Origin: an uncultured Gemmatimonadota bacterium
Lineage (GTDB): Bacteria > Gemmatimonadota > Gemmatimonadetes > Gemmatimonadales > Gemmatimonadaceae
Direction: 5' to 3'
Length of the DNA: 64,000 nt
NCBI GenBank assembly: GCA_903882745.1
Contig: CAIRYG010000011.1
Location: forward strand, 124,001-188,000
The notes beneath the pieces were generated by a model, which worked only from the letters and a program-made list of their open reading frames with translations, made no database searches and had not been told where the DNA came from. This document shows, piece by piece, positions 1 to 9,064 of this stretch. A program made the translations under genes and the position numbers. The stretch's first letter is position 1; the number at the start of each line of letters is the position of its first letter.

Positions 1-604
1 TTTTGATGACCACCGTGTGGGGACCGCGGTCGAGAATCCAGCGCGCAGCCTGCACGAGGTTCGACTGCTCGGTGAGCTGGCGGGCCTCGCCGTCGTTGAG
101 CGTGATCAGATCCACATGCTTCAGGAGCGTCAGCAAGTCCTCGCGGCGGCTCTCAATCCAGAAGTTCATCGTGTCGCAGGCAACAAGCTTGGGCTTCTCG
201 ACCTGCTTGAGAACCTCCAGCTGCAACCGCGGATCGATGTTACCTAAGAAGACATACTTGGCCGAACGGAACTGTGTCGGAATCTTCGGACGGAAATGCG
301 AGAACACGCCGAGGCGCGTCTCGAGCGTCTCCGCCGAGTTCAGGTCATGCCGATAGCGTCCGCGCCACCGGAACGATTCACCATCCGCGTGCTCGAGCCC
401 CGCCAGATCCACCCCACGATCGGCGAGCGGCTGCAGCTTCTCCGTCGGATAATCCGCGCCGACAATCCCGACGAGCTGCACCGGGGTCTGATGGCTCGCG
501 CTGGCCGAGAAGTAGGTGGCAGAACCACCGATGACGTCATCCGCCTTACCGAACGGAGTCTCCACTGAGTCGAGGGCAACACTGCCCACTACGAGAACGC
601 TCAT
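1..604 (-). CDS. PfkB-family carbohydrate/nucleoside kinase, 3' end beyond window
   Basis: The first 201 residues of a ribokinase-fold (PfkB) sugar or nucleoside kinase are visible; the rest runs off the left edge. The start is ATG at 604. The N-terminus MSVLVVGSVALDSVETP, the glycine pair in DVIGGSATYF (substrate-binding region) and VQLVGIVGADYP are typical of the family. The catalytic GAGD segment would lie outside the window, so activity and substrate cannot be judged. It is the gene after argS, 62 nt downstream, on the same strand. Substrate could be ribose, fructose or adenosine; the sequence does not decide. Confidence 0.85.
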   Translation of the reverse strand, partial: MSVLVVGSVALDSVETPFGKADDVIGGSATYFSASASHQTPVQLVGIVGADYPTEKLQPLADRGVDLAGLEHADGESFRWRGRYRHDLNSAETLETRLGVFSHFRPKIPTQFRSAKYVFLGNIDPRLQLEVLKQVEKPKLVACDTMNFWIESRREDLLTLLKHVDLITLNDGEARQLTEQSNLVQAARWILDRGPHTVVIK

Positions 605-666
605 AAAATCGGAACCGTGTCCACGCGGGAGGTGACGGGGCGTTGGCGCATGCCCCAAAAGTGCAG

Positions 667-2310
667 CTACATGCGGTCAGGCGCTGTGATGCCGAGCACA
701 GCCAACCCGTTCTTCAACACCTGACGCGCGGCCTTGCCCAGCGCGAGTCGCGCCTGCATGACCGGCTCGGGCTCGCCGAGTACGTGATGCTTGTGATACC
801 AGGTATGGACGAGGCGAGCGGTCTCGAGCAGATAGTTCGCCACACGATGCGGCTCGGTCGATTCCGCCGCGCCCGCCAGGAGGCGTGGCCAGTCGAGCAG
901 CGTCTTCACCAACTCGCGCTCTTCCAGACTGTCGAGCACGTCCCAGTGCACGCCTGCGCCAGTGACGGACTCTAGCGCGATCTCGCCCACGCGGAAAATT
1001 CCCGAAACGCGCGCGTGCGCCATCTGGATGTAATAGACGGGGTTGTCCTCGGACTGCGACCGCGCGAGATCCACATCGAACACGAGCTGTGAGTCACCCT
1101 TCCGCATCAGCAGGAAGTAGCGCACCGCATCGCGGCCCACTTCGTCAATCAGATCGCGAACGGTGACATAGCTCCCGGCGCGCTTGGAGATCTTCATCTC
1201 CTCGCCCCCCTTCATGACCGTCACCATCTGGTGCAGCACGTATTCCGGATACCCCTGCGGGATCCCGACGCCCAACGCCTGCAGCCCGGCGCGCACGCGC
1301 GTCACGGTGCTGTGGTGGTCCGCCCCCTGCACATTGATGGCGCGCGTGAAGCCGCGCCCCCACTTGTTCACATGATAGGCGACATCGGGCACAAAGTACG
1401 TGTAGGTCCCGTCGCGCTTGCGCATGACGCGATCTTTGTCGTCGCCATAGTCGGTCGTGCGCAGCCAGAGCGCATCCCCTTCCTCAAAAGTGGCACCGGC
1501 CTTCTGCAGTGCACCGACCGTGCGCTCCACCTGACCGTCGCTGTAGAGCGACGACTCCAGGAAGTACACGTCGAACTGCACCCCGAACGCCTTGAGGTCG
1601 AGATCCTGCTCCTGGCGTAGCGCCTTCACCGCGTGAACGCGCACCGCTTCCAAGTCGTCGCCACGCCTGTCGTGCGGATGTTCGGCCGCGTACTGCTGCG
1701 CGATATCCACGATATAGGCGCCGTGGTATCCGCCCTCAGGAATCTCGAGCGCATCACCCGCGAGTTCGCGCAACCGCGCCTGCGTCGAGAGCGCGAGATT
1801 CGCGATCTGTACGCCGGCGTCGTTGTAGTAGAACTCGCGCGACACATTCCAGCCCGTGCGCGACAACATCGTCGAGATGGCGTCACCCAGCGCAGCCTGA
1901 CGGCCATGGCCCACATGCAACGGACCGGTCGGATTCGCACTCACGAACTCCACGACGACGGGCTTGCCGGCCCCACCGTCTGTCTCGCCATAGGCGTCGC
2001 CCTGATCGAGCACGCGCTGTAGCTGCGACGCCAGCGCGCCAGCACCGATGCGGAAGTTGATGAACCCAGGCCCCGCGATCGTGGCCTCACTCACCCCAGC
2101 GGCTGCAAGATCCATCCCGGCAATCAGCTCACGCGCGATCTCCGCAGGCTTCTTGCCGAGGGCCTTGGCGAGGGTCATCGCAAGGTTCGAGGCCCAGTCG
2201 CCATGCGACGGATCGCGCGGACGCTCCAGCACGGGAGCAACGCCCTCGGGCGCCCCCAGCGCACGCGCCGACCGGACAAGCTCGGCGCGCAACTGATCAA
2301 CGCCGCTCAT
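667..2310 (-). CDS. argS: Arginyl-tRNA synthetase
   Basis: Class I aminoacyl-tRNA synthetase (547 aa) charging tRNA-Arg in the cytoplasm. The N-terminal additive domain contains GDWASNLAMTLAK (about residues 37-49). The HIGH signature follows in ANPTGPLHVGHGRQAALGD (near 130), and the KMSKS equivalent is MKISKRAGSYV (near 375). The C-terminal anticodon-binding domain ends VLKNGLAVLGITAPDRM. Length is close to the usual 550-590. The ATG overlaps the fmdB stop by 4 nt (ATGA), so the two genes are probably coupled. Confidence 0.97.
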   Translation of the reverse strand: MSGVDQLRAELVRSARALGAPEGVAPVLERPRDPSHGDWASNLAMTLAKALGKKPAEIARELIAGMDLAAAGVSEATIAGPGFINFRIGAGALASQLQRVLDQGDAYGETDGGAGKPVVVEFVSANPTGPLHVGHGRQAALGDAISTMLSRTGWNVSREFYYNDAGVQIANLALSTQARLRELAGDALEIPEGGYHGAYIVDIAQQYAAEHPHDRRGDDLEAVRVHAVKALRQEQDLDLKAFGVQFDVYFLESSLYSDGQVERTVGALQKAGATFEEGDALWLRTTDYGDDKDRVMRKRDGTYTYFVPDVAYHVNKWGRGFTRAINVQGADHHSTVTRVRAGLQALGVGIPQGYPEYVLHQMVTVMKGGEEMKISKRAGSYVTVRDLIDEVGRDAVRYFLLMRKGDSQLVFDVDLARSQSEDNPVYYIQMAHARVSGIFRVGEIALESVTGAGVHWDVLDSLEERELVKTLLDWPRLLAGAAESTEPHRVANYLLETARLVHTWYHKHHVLGEPEPVMQARLALGKAARQVLKNGLAVLGITAPDRM

Positions 2311-2651
2311 TCGCTGCTGCTCTTGGGTGCGGGGCTCGACGGCGCGGCCGGCGCACTCGACGGTGCGCTGGATGCTCCCGCGTCACCGGACGCGGCACTG
2401 CTCCCCGAGGAGCTCGGCTCGACCTTCGTCGTGGAGCCTGGCTTGGGACGCTGGTCCTTCTTGCCGTCCTTGCCGTAGTCGGTGATGTAAAACCCCGACC
2501 CCTTGAACAGCAGGCCACCACCAGCAGAAATGCAACGCTCCGCAGGCTTTCCGCATGTCGGACACGGAAGCTCGGCAACAGCGTTGCTGATTTTCATAAC
2601 GAATTTTTCGAAATCGTGCCCGTCAGGGCAGCGGTATTCGTAAGTCGGCAT
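2307..2651 (-). CDS. FmdB-family zinc-ribbon protein
   Basis: Small protein (114 aa) with an N-terminal FmdB-type putative zinc ribbon: MPTYEYRCPDGHDFEKF supplies one CxxGH knuckle and LPCPTCGKPAERC the other. FKGSGFYITDY is the family's conserved tail. From about residue 70 the protein is a low-complexity Ser/Ala/Pro/Lys extension, probably disordered. Family members are common in bacteria but the role is poorly defined; regulation of amide or formamide metabolism was inferred from the founding member only. It is the first gene of a pair with argS (4-nt overlap). Confidence 0.85.
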   Translation of the reverse strand: MPTYEYRCPDGHDFEKFVMKISNAVAELPCPTCGKPAERCISAGGGLLFKGSGFYITDYGKDGKKDQRPKPGSTTKVEPSSSGSSAASGDAGASSAPSSAPAAPSSPAPKSSSE

Positions 2652-2692
2652 ATGCGGGCTAAGTAGATGCAGCCTTTGAATATAGCCGATTT

Positions 2693-2710
2693 CCCTCCCG
2701 AGCGGGAGGG
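2693..2710 (-). terminator. GC hairpin downstream of the mutase gene
   Basis: A perfect 7-bp stem with a 4-nt GAGC loop lies 31 nt after the methylmalonyl-CoA mutase stop. On the minus strand it is followed by AAATC, not a T-run, so an intrinsic terminator is only possible. Confidence 0.35.
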
Positions 2711-2741
2711 CTCAGCGGCTCTAGCGGAGGACGTGCTCGGC

Positions 2742-4325
2742 TCAGTTCGGCCGGTAACGCCCCCACACGGACTCCAAGGTGTCACTAATCTCTCCAACCG
2801 TCGCACGGGCTCGGACCGCGTCAATCACTCGCGCCATCACCCCACCCTCGGCGGTCCCCACCTGCGGCGCCGCAGCCTTGAGCGCGTCCAGTGCTGCCGT
2901 CACCGCCTTGGCGTCGCGCGCGGCGCGCACGCCCCGTACGCGCGCCACCTGCTCCGTTTCGAGCTGGGAGAAGTTGGGCTTTGGAATGATCGGCGGTTCC
3001 TGGCCGTCGGCGAATTTATTGACGCCGACGATGACCGTGGCACCGCTCTCGATGCCCAGTTGGTACTCGTAGGCGCTGCGGCCGATCTCGTCTTGGAAGA
3101 ACATGGCCTCGATCGCCTTGGCGCTTCCCCCCTTCGCCTCGACCTCCGCGAGCAACGCCAGCGTCTGTGCCTCAAGCGCGTCGGTGAGCGACTCCACGTA
3201 GTACGAACCGGCGAACGGATCGGCGGTCGCCGCAACCCCACTCTCGTAGGCGACAATCTGCTGGGTGCGGAGCGCGAGCGTCGCCGCTTCCGCGGTTGGC
3301 AACGCGAGCGCCTCGTCATAGCCGTTGGTGTGCAACGACTGCGTGCCGCCAAGTGTGGCGGCCAGCGTCTGCACGGCCACACGCACCACGTTGTTCAGCG
3401 GCTGCTGCGCGGTGAGGGTGACGCCACCCGTCTGGGTGTGAAAACGCAACTTGCAGCTGGCATCGTTTGCGCCGTAGCGGTCGCGCATGAGGCGCGCCCA
3501 AATGCGACGCGCGGCACGGAATTTCGCGACCTCTTCGAACAAGTCGTTGTGGCAGGCAAAGAAAAAGGACAACCGCGGCGCAAAGGCGTCGACGTTGAGT
3601 CCAGCGGCGATCGCTCCCTCGACGTATGCGAGCCCGTTCGCGAAGGTGAAGGCCAGCTCCTGAACCGCTGTCGCCCCCGCCTCGCGGATGTGATAGCCAC
3701 TGATCGAGATTGGATTCCAGTTCGGCACTTCCTCGGCGCAAAACCGGAACGTGTCGGAGATCAGCGCGAGCGAGGGCTCGGGCGGATACACGTACGTCCC
3801 GCGCGCGATGTACTCCTTGAGAATGTCATTCTGGATGGTGCCGCTCAGTTTCTCGCGCGAGATGCCGCGCTCCTCCGCCACGACCACGTACATCGCGAGC
3901 AAGGTGCTCGCGGTGGCATTGATGGTCATCGAGGTCGAGACTTTGTCCAGCGGAATCCCGTCGAGCAGAATCGCCAGATCATCGACGGAATCGATCGCGA
4001 CTCCAACACGTCCCACTTCGCCGAGCGCGCGTGGAGAATCGGAATCGATGCCCATCTGCGTGGGAAGATCGAAGGCGACCGAGAGGCCGGTCTGGCCCGC
4101 CGCTAACAAATGCTTGAAGCGCGTATTGGTGTCCTGCGCCGTACCAAAGCCGGCATACTGGCGCATGGTCCAAAAGCGCCCCCGGTACATGGTCGGCTGA
4201 ACGCCGCGCGTAAAGGGAAACACGCCAGGGTCGGCGAGATCGCGATCGTAGTTCACGACCGTATTGCCCGGACGGTACACGGGCGATACGGGAATACCAG
4301 CGGGGGAAAGGCGCTCGTCAGCCAT
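2742..4325 (-). CDS. Methylmalonyl-CoA mutase family, large (catalytic) subunit
   Basis: Coenzyme-B12-dependent acyl-CoA mutase catalytic subunit (527 aa), interconverting branched and linear acyl-CoAs such as methylmalonyl- and succinyl-CoA. [14 protein letters not shown] and [18 protein letters not shown] are the substrate-binding motifs of the TIM barrel; [10 protein letters not shown] is also conserved. The tyrosine in YAGF favours methylmalonyl-CoA over isobutyryl-CoA mutase. No C-terminal B12-binding domain (DxHxxG) is present, so a separate small subunit must exist elsewhere. The ATG at 4325 was chosen because the open frame upstream reads into fbp with no family similarity. It lies 11 nt after the fbp stop. 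Confidence 0.88.
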   Translation of the reverse strand: MADERLSPAGIPVSPVYRPGNTVVNYDRDLADPGVFPFTRGVQPTMYRGRFWTMRQYAGFGTAQDTNTRFKHLLAAGQTGLSVAFDLPTQMGIDSDSPRALGEVGRVGVAIDSVDDLAILLDGIPLDKVSTSMTINATASTLLAMYVVVAEERGISREKLSGTIQNDILKEYIARGTYVYPPEPSLALISDTFRFCAEEVPNWNPISISGYHIREAGATAVQELAFTFANGLAYVEGAIAAGLNVDAFAPRLSFFFACHNDLFEEVAKFRAARRIWARLMRDRYGANDASCKLRFHTQTGGVTLTAQQPLNNVVRVAVQTLAATLGGTQSLHTNGYDEALALPTAEAATLALRTQQIVAYESGVAATADPFAGSYYVESLTDALEAQTLALLAEVEAKGGSAKAIEAMFFQDEIGRSAYEYQLGIESGATVIVGVNKFADGQEPPIIPKPNFSQLETEQVARVRGVRAARDAKAVTAALDALKAAAPQVGTAEGGVMARVIDAVRARATVGEISDTLESVWGRYRPN

Positions 4326-4336
4326 CCCGAAATCTA

Positions 4337-5344
4337 CTATCTGGCGAGCATCTCCTGCGCGATAGCCACATCGCCACGGCTTCCGATAAAAACCGGGGTC
4401 CGCTGGTGCAGCTCCGTGGGCTGCACGTCGAGAATGCGCTGGGTCCCGTCTGTGGCAGCGCCCCCAGCCTGCTCGCAAATGAAGGCGAGCGGGTTGCACT
4501 CGTACATGAGCCGAAGCTTACCAAGAGGGTTCTTGGCGTTGGCGGGGTAGGCAAAGAGGCCGCCGCCGAGCAGGTTGCGGTGAAAATCCGAAACCATGGA
4601 CCCCACATATCGGACGTTCATCGCGTCGCGCTTGCCGTCGAGCCCTCGGTACCGACGCATGAGGGCGCGCACGGGCTCTTCCCAGTGCTGCTCGTAGGCA
4701 TCGTTGACCGAGAGATAGCGCCCATGCTCCGGCGTCTTGATGTTCGGATGCGAGAGCAAGAACTCTCCGATCGACGGATCGAGGGTGAAGCCGTGCGCGC
4801 CCTGCCCGGTGGTGTACACCATCATGGTGCTGGAACCGTAGATGACGTACCCCGCGGCAACCTGCCGATGTCCGGCCTGCAGCATGTCGCGCGTGGTGCC
4901 TGGGCCCGGCTCCCCCTCTTTCTTGAGCACGGAAAAAATCGTCCCCACTGGCACATTTACGTCTATGTTCGACGAGCCGTCGAGCGGATCGAACAGCAGC
5001 AGATATTTGCCGTGCTTGAATCCCTGGGGGATCGGGATAATGTCCGCTTCTTCTTCCGACGCCATCGCGCAAAGCCGACCACCATGGTCCATCGCCTTGA
5101 CGATAGTGTCGTTGGCGAACAGATCGAGCTTCTGTTGCACCTCGCCTTGGATATTCTCAGTCCCGGCGGCGCCAATAATATCGGCTAGGCCAGCCGAGCG
5201 GACTTTGTTCGAAATCATCTTTGCCGCAACGACCAGATCGTACAAGATGCCCGACAGCTCACCCGAAGCCTTGGGCTGACGGCTCTCTTGATCGATGATA
5301 AAACGGTCAATCGTGACGACGGATGTCGCAGTGTGACGGACCAC
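4337..5344 (-). CDS. fbp: Fructose-1,6-bisphosphatase, class I
   Basis: Gluconeogenic class I FBPase (335 aa), hydrolysing fructose-1,6-bisphosphate to fructose-6-phosphate. Metal and substrate motifs are [29 protein letters not shown] and the C-terminal [15 protein letters not shown]. The frame stays open to 5485, but the added 47 residues are low-complexity and unlike the family. GTG at 5344 is preferred: GAGGA sits about 7 nt upstream and the length then matches the usual 330-340. The neighbour on the 3' side is the mutase gene, 11 nt away, suggesting a central-carbon operon. Confidence 0.93.
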   Translation of the reverse strand: MVRHTATSVVTIDRFIIDQESRQPKASGELSGILYDLVVAAKMISNKVRSAGLADIIGAAGTENIQGEVQQKLDLFANDTIVKAMDHGGRLCAMASEEEADIIPIPQGFKHGKYLLLFDPLDGSSNIDVNVPVGTIFSVLKKEGEPGPGTTRDMLQAGHRQVAAGYVIYGSSTMMVYTTGQGAHGFTLDPSIGEFLLSHPNIKTPEHGRYLSVNDAYEQHWEEPVRALMRRYRGLDGKRDAMNVRYVGSMVSDFHRNLLGGGLFAYPANAKNPLGKLRLMYECNPLAFICEQAGGAATDGTQRILDVQPTELHQRTPVFIGSRGDVAIAQEMLAR

Positions 5345-5506
5345 GAGCGATTCCTCAGCGCGGGGGGTGATAACAGCAGGTGGCTCTGGTGGAATAGTGC
5401 CGACCTGCGTGCACCCGGGGCAAGGGAGGAACCTCGCGGGGGAAAAACGAAACGCGAAGGGCGAGAGGCCCCCCGGCCCCCCCATCCCTCCGCGCTCGTT
5501 CTACGA

Positions 5507-7612
5507 TTACCTGTACGTCAATGCTTCTAAAACCGTTGACGGGCGCCGGGCAGGGATCGTCCATCGCTCGCCCGAGGCCTCTGCCGTCAATGAGACGCCG
5601 TCAGTGCGCAACACGATCACCCCCAGTTGATCGGTGCGAAGCACGGTCGTACCACGCGACCGCAGCGCGGCCATCACATCGGACGACGGATGGCCGTAAC
5701 TATTTGCAAATCCAACAGATACAAGCGCGACCCGGGGATTTACCTGCTCGACAAACGCGGCGGTTGAGCTCGTGGCACTGCCGTGATGGGCCACCTTCAA
5801 CACATCGGCCTCCAACGAGACACCTCGCGATAGCAGCCACTGCTCTTCCGCAGCCTCCGCGTCACCGGTCAACAGGACACGAATGCGGCCAAACGTCGCC
5901 ATGACAATCGTGCTCGCGAGATTCGGATCGCTGAGCGATGCCGTCCACGCGGAGTCGGGGGCGAGGGTGAGCAGCTCGACGCCATCCACGACCACACGCT
6001 CTCCAGGTCGAGCGCGGTGCCAGGTCGTGCCAAGCTGCGCGGCGGTATGCAATGCCGCGCGATAGGGAGCACTGGTTCCGGCAAAGGCGGCGTCGAGCAG
6101 ATGAGGTGGATGGAGCGTGCGCAACACACTGGCCGCGCCGCCCACGTGATCCGCGTGCGGATGTGAGAGCACGAGCCATTCGACCTCACCCCCGAAGCGT
6201 CGCAGGTAGGGAATCACCGTAGACCGCCCGGCATCGCCGCCTCGCCACGATCTGCCAGCGTCCATGAGAATCCAGTGGCCGTGCGGGGTGCGCAGCGCGA
6301 TCGCATCTCCCTGCCCCACGTCGAGCATGTGAATCTCCAACTCACCGCTCCCCGTCGGGAGAAAGGGCCACCAGACTACGGCGGCCGCCGCGAGCGCGCC
6401 CGCGGAGAGCGCACGCCCCGCGTGGCGGCTCGACACGGCAACGATCAGTGCCACGGAGGCGATCCCCGCACCGATCGCGACCGCGAGTGTCGGCGCGACG
6501 CTGATCGAGGCGTACGGAACCGCAGCCCCGCTGCTCGCCACACGATCCAACGCCGCGATCATGGGGTGCGCTGCCGCGGCGACATGCTGCGCCGCCCCCG
6601 CCCAGCCGCACATCGCAAATGTGAGCGAGAGAAAAAGCGTTGGCTGCATGACCGCTACGACCGGCGCAGCCAGCAGATTTGTGACCGGCGCAATCACACT
6701 CACTCGGCCGAACGTCCAGGCCACCAGCGGCGCCGTGACAACTGTTGCGATCACCGAAATTATGAGGTCGCGCGCCAAGCTGCGCCGCCATCCGCGCCAT
6801 CGCCGCGGGATACTCCGCGTGGCCAGTGTGCCCCCAGCAATCAGCGCGGCGAAGCCGGCAACGCTGAGTTGCCAGCCGAGGTCGGTGGCGACGCGTGGAT
6901 CGACAAGCGGAGCCGCGGCGCCGAGCGCGAGCGCAGCCCAGGGCGACACGGGGCGTTGCAGTGCGCGCGTGACCACCGTGACGGCGAGCATGGCCGCACT
7001 GCGCACCGCAGGCGGCGGTGCGCCGATCATCGCCACGTAGACGGCAATCAGCAATATGGTCAGCGCTGGCGCGAGCCGTGGCCCCGCGCGCAGCGCTCCC
7101 AGCAGCAAGGCCACCGCTTCGGCGATGATCGCGACATGCAAGCCGGAAATGCTCAGAATGTGGACCAGCCCTGCCGACGCGAAGCGGTCGCGCAGGTCCA
7201 GCGGCAACGCCTGGGTATCCGCAATCAGGAGCGCGCGGACGATCGGCGCGTCGGCCCCGAAGTCGCGATCAATCACCGCGCCGGCGCGCTCGCGTTGCGC
7301 GAGGAGGGCGTCAGCCATGGCTCCGTGGCCTGCCCCACAGGGCTCTCGCCCCCGCGCGCGCACAAAATCCGTGTCGGCGACGGCCGCACTCCGACAGCGC
7401 GCGTCACGTTGGACCGCCACACGTGCCGATATCACCGAGGTCGCGGCGAGCAAGAGGAACGCGGCCGCGAGCACCGCCCCCGCGCGCTCGGTCAGCAACA
7501 ACGCGACCGCCATCACGGCCGCGGCAAGAAGCACAGGTGCCGCGGCCACGTCGGCGGCACCGATCAACAATCCCGTGACCCAGACGGCAACGGCCCATGC
7601 GATGAGCGGCAT
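5507..7612 (-). CDS. comEC: ComEC/Rec2 DNA-uptake channel with metallo-beta-lactamase domain
   Basis: Inner-membrane competence protein (701 aa) that forms the channel carrying single-stranded DNA into the cytoplasm during natural transformation. Two or three N-terminal helices (residues 1-75) precede the competence domain, recognised by ALLIADTQALP and ILSISGLHVAII, with about eight more helices. The C-terminal metallo-beta-lactamase domain has LDVGQGDAIAL, LSHPHADHVGGA (metal ligands) and VAHHGSATSS. The usual extracytoplasmic OB-fold (DUF4131) between the first helices and the competence domain seems missing: only about 40-50 residues separate them. ATG 7612 is preferred over the adjacent GTG 7615. 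No other competence genes are nearby. Confidence 0.9.
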   Translation of the reverse strand: MPLIAWAVAVWVTGLLIGAADVAAAPVLLAAAVMAVALLLTERAGAVLAAAFLLLAATSVISARVAVQRDARCRSAAVADTDFVRARGREPCGAGHGAMADALLAQRERAGAVIDRDFGADAPIVRALLIADTQALPLDLRDRFASAGLVHILSISGLHVAIIAEAVALLLGALRAGPRLAPALTILLIAVYVAMIGAPPPAVRSAAMLAVTVVTRALQRPVSPWAALALGAAAPLVDPRVATDLGWQLSVAGFAALIAGGTLATRSIPRRWRGWRRSLARDLIISVIATVVTAPLVAWTFGRVSVIAPVTNLLAAPVVAVMQPTLFLSLTFAMCGWAGAAQHVAAAAHPMIAALDRVASSGAAVPYASISVAPTLAVAIGAGIASVALIVAVSSRHAGRALSAGALAAAAVVWWPFLPTGSGELEIHMLDVGQGDAIALRTPHGHWILMDAGRSWRGGDAGRSTVIPYLRRFGGEVEWLVLSHPHADHVGGAASVLRTLHPPHLLDAAFAGTSAPYRAALHTAAQLGTTWHRARPGERVVVDGVELLTLAPDSAWTASLSDPNLASTIVMATFGRIRVLLTGDAEAAEEQWLLSRGVSLEADVLKVAHHGSATSSTAAFVEQVNPRVALVSVGFANSYGHPSSDVMAALRSRGTTVLRTDQLGVIVLRTDGVSLTAEASGERWTIPARRPSTVLEALTYR

Positions 7613-7640
7613 CACTGAATGGTGCCTGCTCCACGCAACA

Positions 7641-7665
7641 ACGGCGCATCAGATCGATGCGCCGT
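7641..7665 (-). terminator. Perfect 10-bp inverted repeat after miaB
   Basis: ACGGCGCATC and GATGCGCCGT flank a 5-nt AGATC loop in the 90-nt gap between the miaB stop and the comEC start. The tract after it on the minus strand (TGTTGCG) is only weakly T-rich. It could end the long alr-to-miaB transcript; a protein-binding palindrome is the alternative. Confidence 0.45.
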
Positions 7666-7705
7666 GTGTCAAAATCCCGCAGGCAGCCGCCTCGCGCCTT
7701 CCCCG

Positions 7706-9031
7706 CTACGCCATGGGCAGCGCCGCGCGCTCTGCAACCGGCGCACCGGTGAATGTGGACCCTGTCGTCCCCGTCAGTTCGACGTGGAGATAGGTGCCAA
7801 TCATCGACAGATCGCCAGGAACAATCACCGTCTTGAAGTCGCGCGACCGCGCCTGCAACAACCCGTCGCCCTTGCGGGCTTCCTTTTCGATCAGCACTTC
7901 ACGGCGCTCGCCCAAGCGGCGCATGTTCTTGTCGCGAGCGATGCCGCGCACGAGATCTTTCAGACGTTCGAATCGTTCGTCCACGACCGCATCCGGAACC
8001 GTCAGCTCGGCCGGAAGGCGCTGCGCAGGGGTGCCATCACGCATCGAGAACTTGAACATAAAGGCGTCATCGAAGCCTACCTCGCGAACAGCAGACAGCG
8101 TTTCCTCGAACTCGTCGTCCGTCTCACCGGGGAATCCGACGATGATATCGGTCGTGATCGTCAGTCCGGGAATCGCCGCGCGCAGGCGATCGACGCAGGC
8201 GAGATAATCCTCGCGGCTGTAGCGACGCAGCATGCGCTTCAGCGTACGGCTCGATCCACTCTGCATCGGGAGATGGACATGCTCGCACACCGTGGGCACT
8301 TCGGCCATCGCCCGAATCACCGAATCCGAGAAATCGTTCGGGTGCGGACTCGTATACCGCACGCGGCGAATCCCTGGCACCGCGCCGACCGCGCGCAGCA
8401 ACGCGCCAAAATCCGAGGTGCCGTCGTTGTACGAATTCACGGTCTGCCCGAGCAACACAACCTCAGTGAGCCCCTGCGCCACGACTTCCTCGGTCTCCCG
8501 CACCACATCCGCGAGCTGACGCGACCGCTCCGATCCACGCGTGTAGGGCACGATGCAGTAAGTACACCGGTAATCGCACCCGCGCTGCACGGGGATCCAC
8601 GCCTTTACGCCGTCAAAGCGGCGGGCTTGGAAATCTTCGTAGTGCTCTTCGAGATCAAAGTCGGTGGCCGTGAACCGTTCGCCGTTCCGGGCGCCATCGA
8701 TCAACTGCGGCAGCGCACGGTATGCATCGGGACCGACCACAAGCGAGACACGGGAATCGGTCTCCAGCAACTTCGGCCCGAGCCGCTGCGCCATGCAGCC
8801 GGTGACGCCGAGAATCGTGTCGCGGCCCATAAAACGGCGCAACTCCCCGAGTCGGCCAATTACGCGCTGTTCCGCGTTGTCGCGAATCGCGCAGGTGTTC
8901 ACGAGAATCACGTCTGCCCCCTCGGGGCCGTCCACGGCATCATAGCCACTCGCCGTGAGCTTTCCGAGCATCAGCTCGGAGTCGCTCACGTTCATTTGGC
9001 AGCCGTAGGTTTCGATGTAAACGGAAGGCAC
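7706..9031 (-). CDS. miaB: tRNA-2-methylthio-N6-dimethylallyladenosine synthase
   Basis: Radical-SAM methylthiotransferase (441 aa) that adds the 2-methylthio group to i6A37 of tRNAs reading UNN codons. The N-terminal UPF0004 domain has the three cluster cysteines in IETYGCQMN, VNTCAIRDN and VTGCMAQR. The radical-SAM CxxxCxxC is CDYRCTYC in VQRGCDYRCTYCIVP, followed by YTRGSERSR. A TRAM domain closes the protein. The start codon is GTG at 9031. It sits 34 nt after mtaB, so the two tRNA A37 methylthiotransferases are adjacent and probably co-transcribed. Confidence 0.96.
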   Translation of the reverse strand: MPSVYIETYGCQMNVSDSELMLGKLTASGYDAVDGPEGADVILVNTCAIRDNAEQRVIGRLGELRRFMGRDTILGVTGCMAQRLGPKLLETDSRVSLVVGPDAYRALPQLIDGARNGERFTATDFDLEEHYEDFQARRFDGVKAWIPVQRGCDYRCTYCIVPYTRGSERSRQLADVVRETEEVVAQGLTEVVLLGQTVNSYNDGTSDFGALLRAVGAVPGIRRVRYTSPHPNDFSDSVIRAMAEVPTVCEHVHLPMQSGSSRTLKRMLRRYSREDYLACVDRLRAAIPGLTITTDIIVGFPGETDDEFEETLSAVREVGFDDAFMFKFSMRDGTPAQRLPAELTVPDAVVDERFERLKDLVRGIARDKNMRRLGERREVLIEKEARKGDGLLQARSRDFKTVIVPGDLSMIGTYLHVELTGTTGSTFTGAPVAERAALPMA

Positions 9032-9064
9032 GTGATCAGCCGGGGTCAGAGCAAAGAAAAATAT

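Noticed and set aside
2667-4106. 479-codon plus-strand frame
   Set aside because: Shadow of the mutase gene, Arg/His-rich and without a ribosome-binding site.
5475-5497. C6 and C7 homopolymer tracts upstream of fbp as a phase-variation site
   Set aside because: The tracts lie outside any gene called here and far from a clear promoter.
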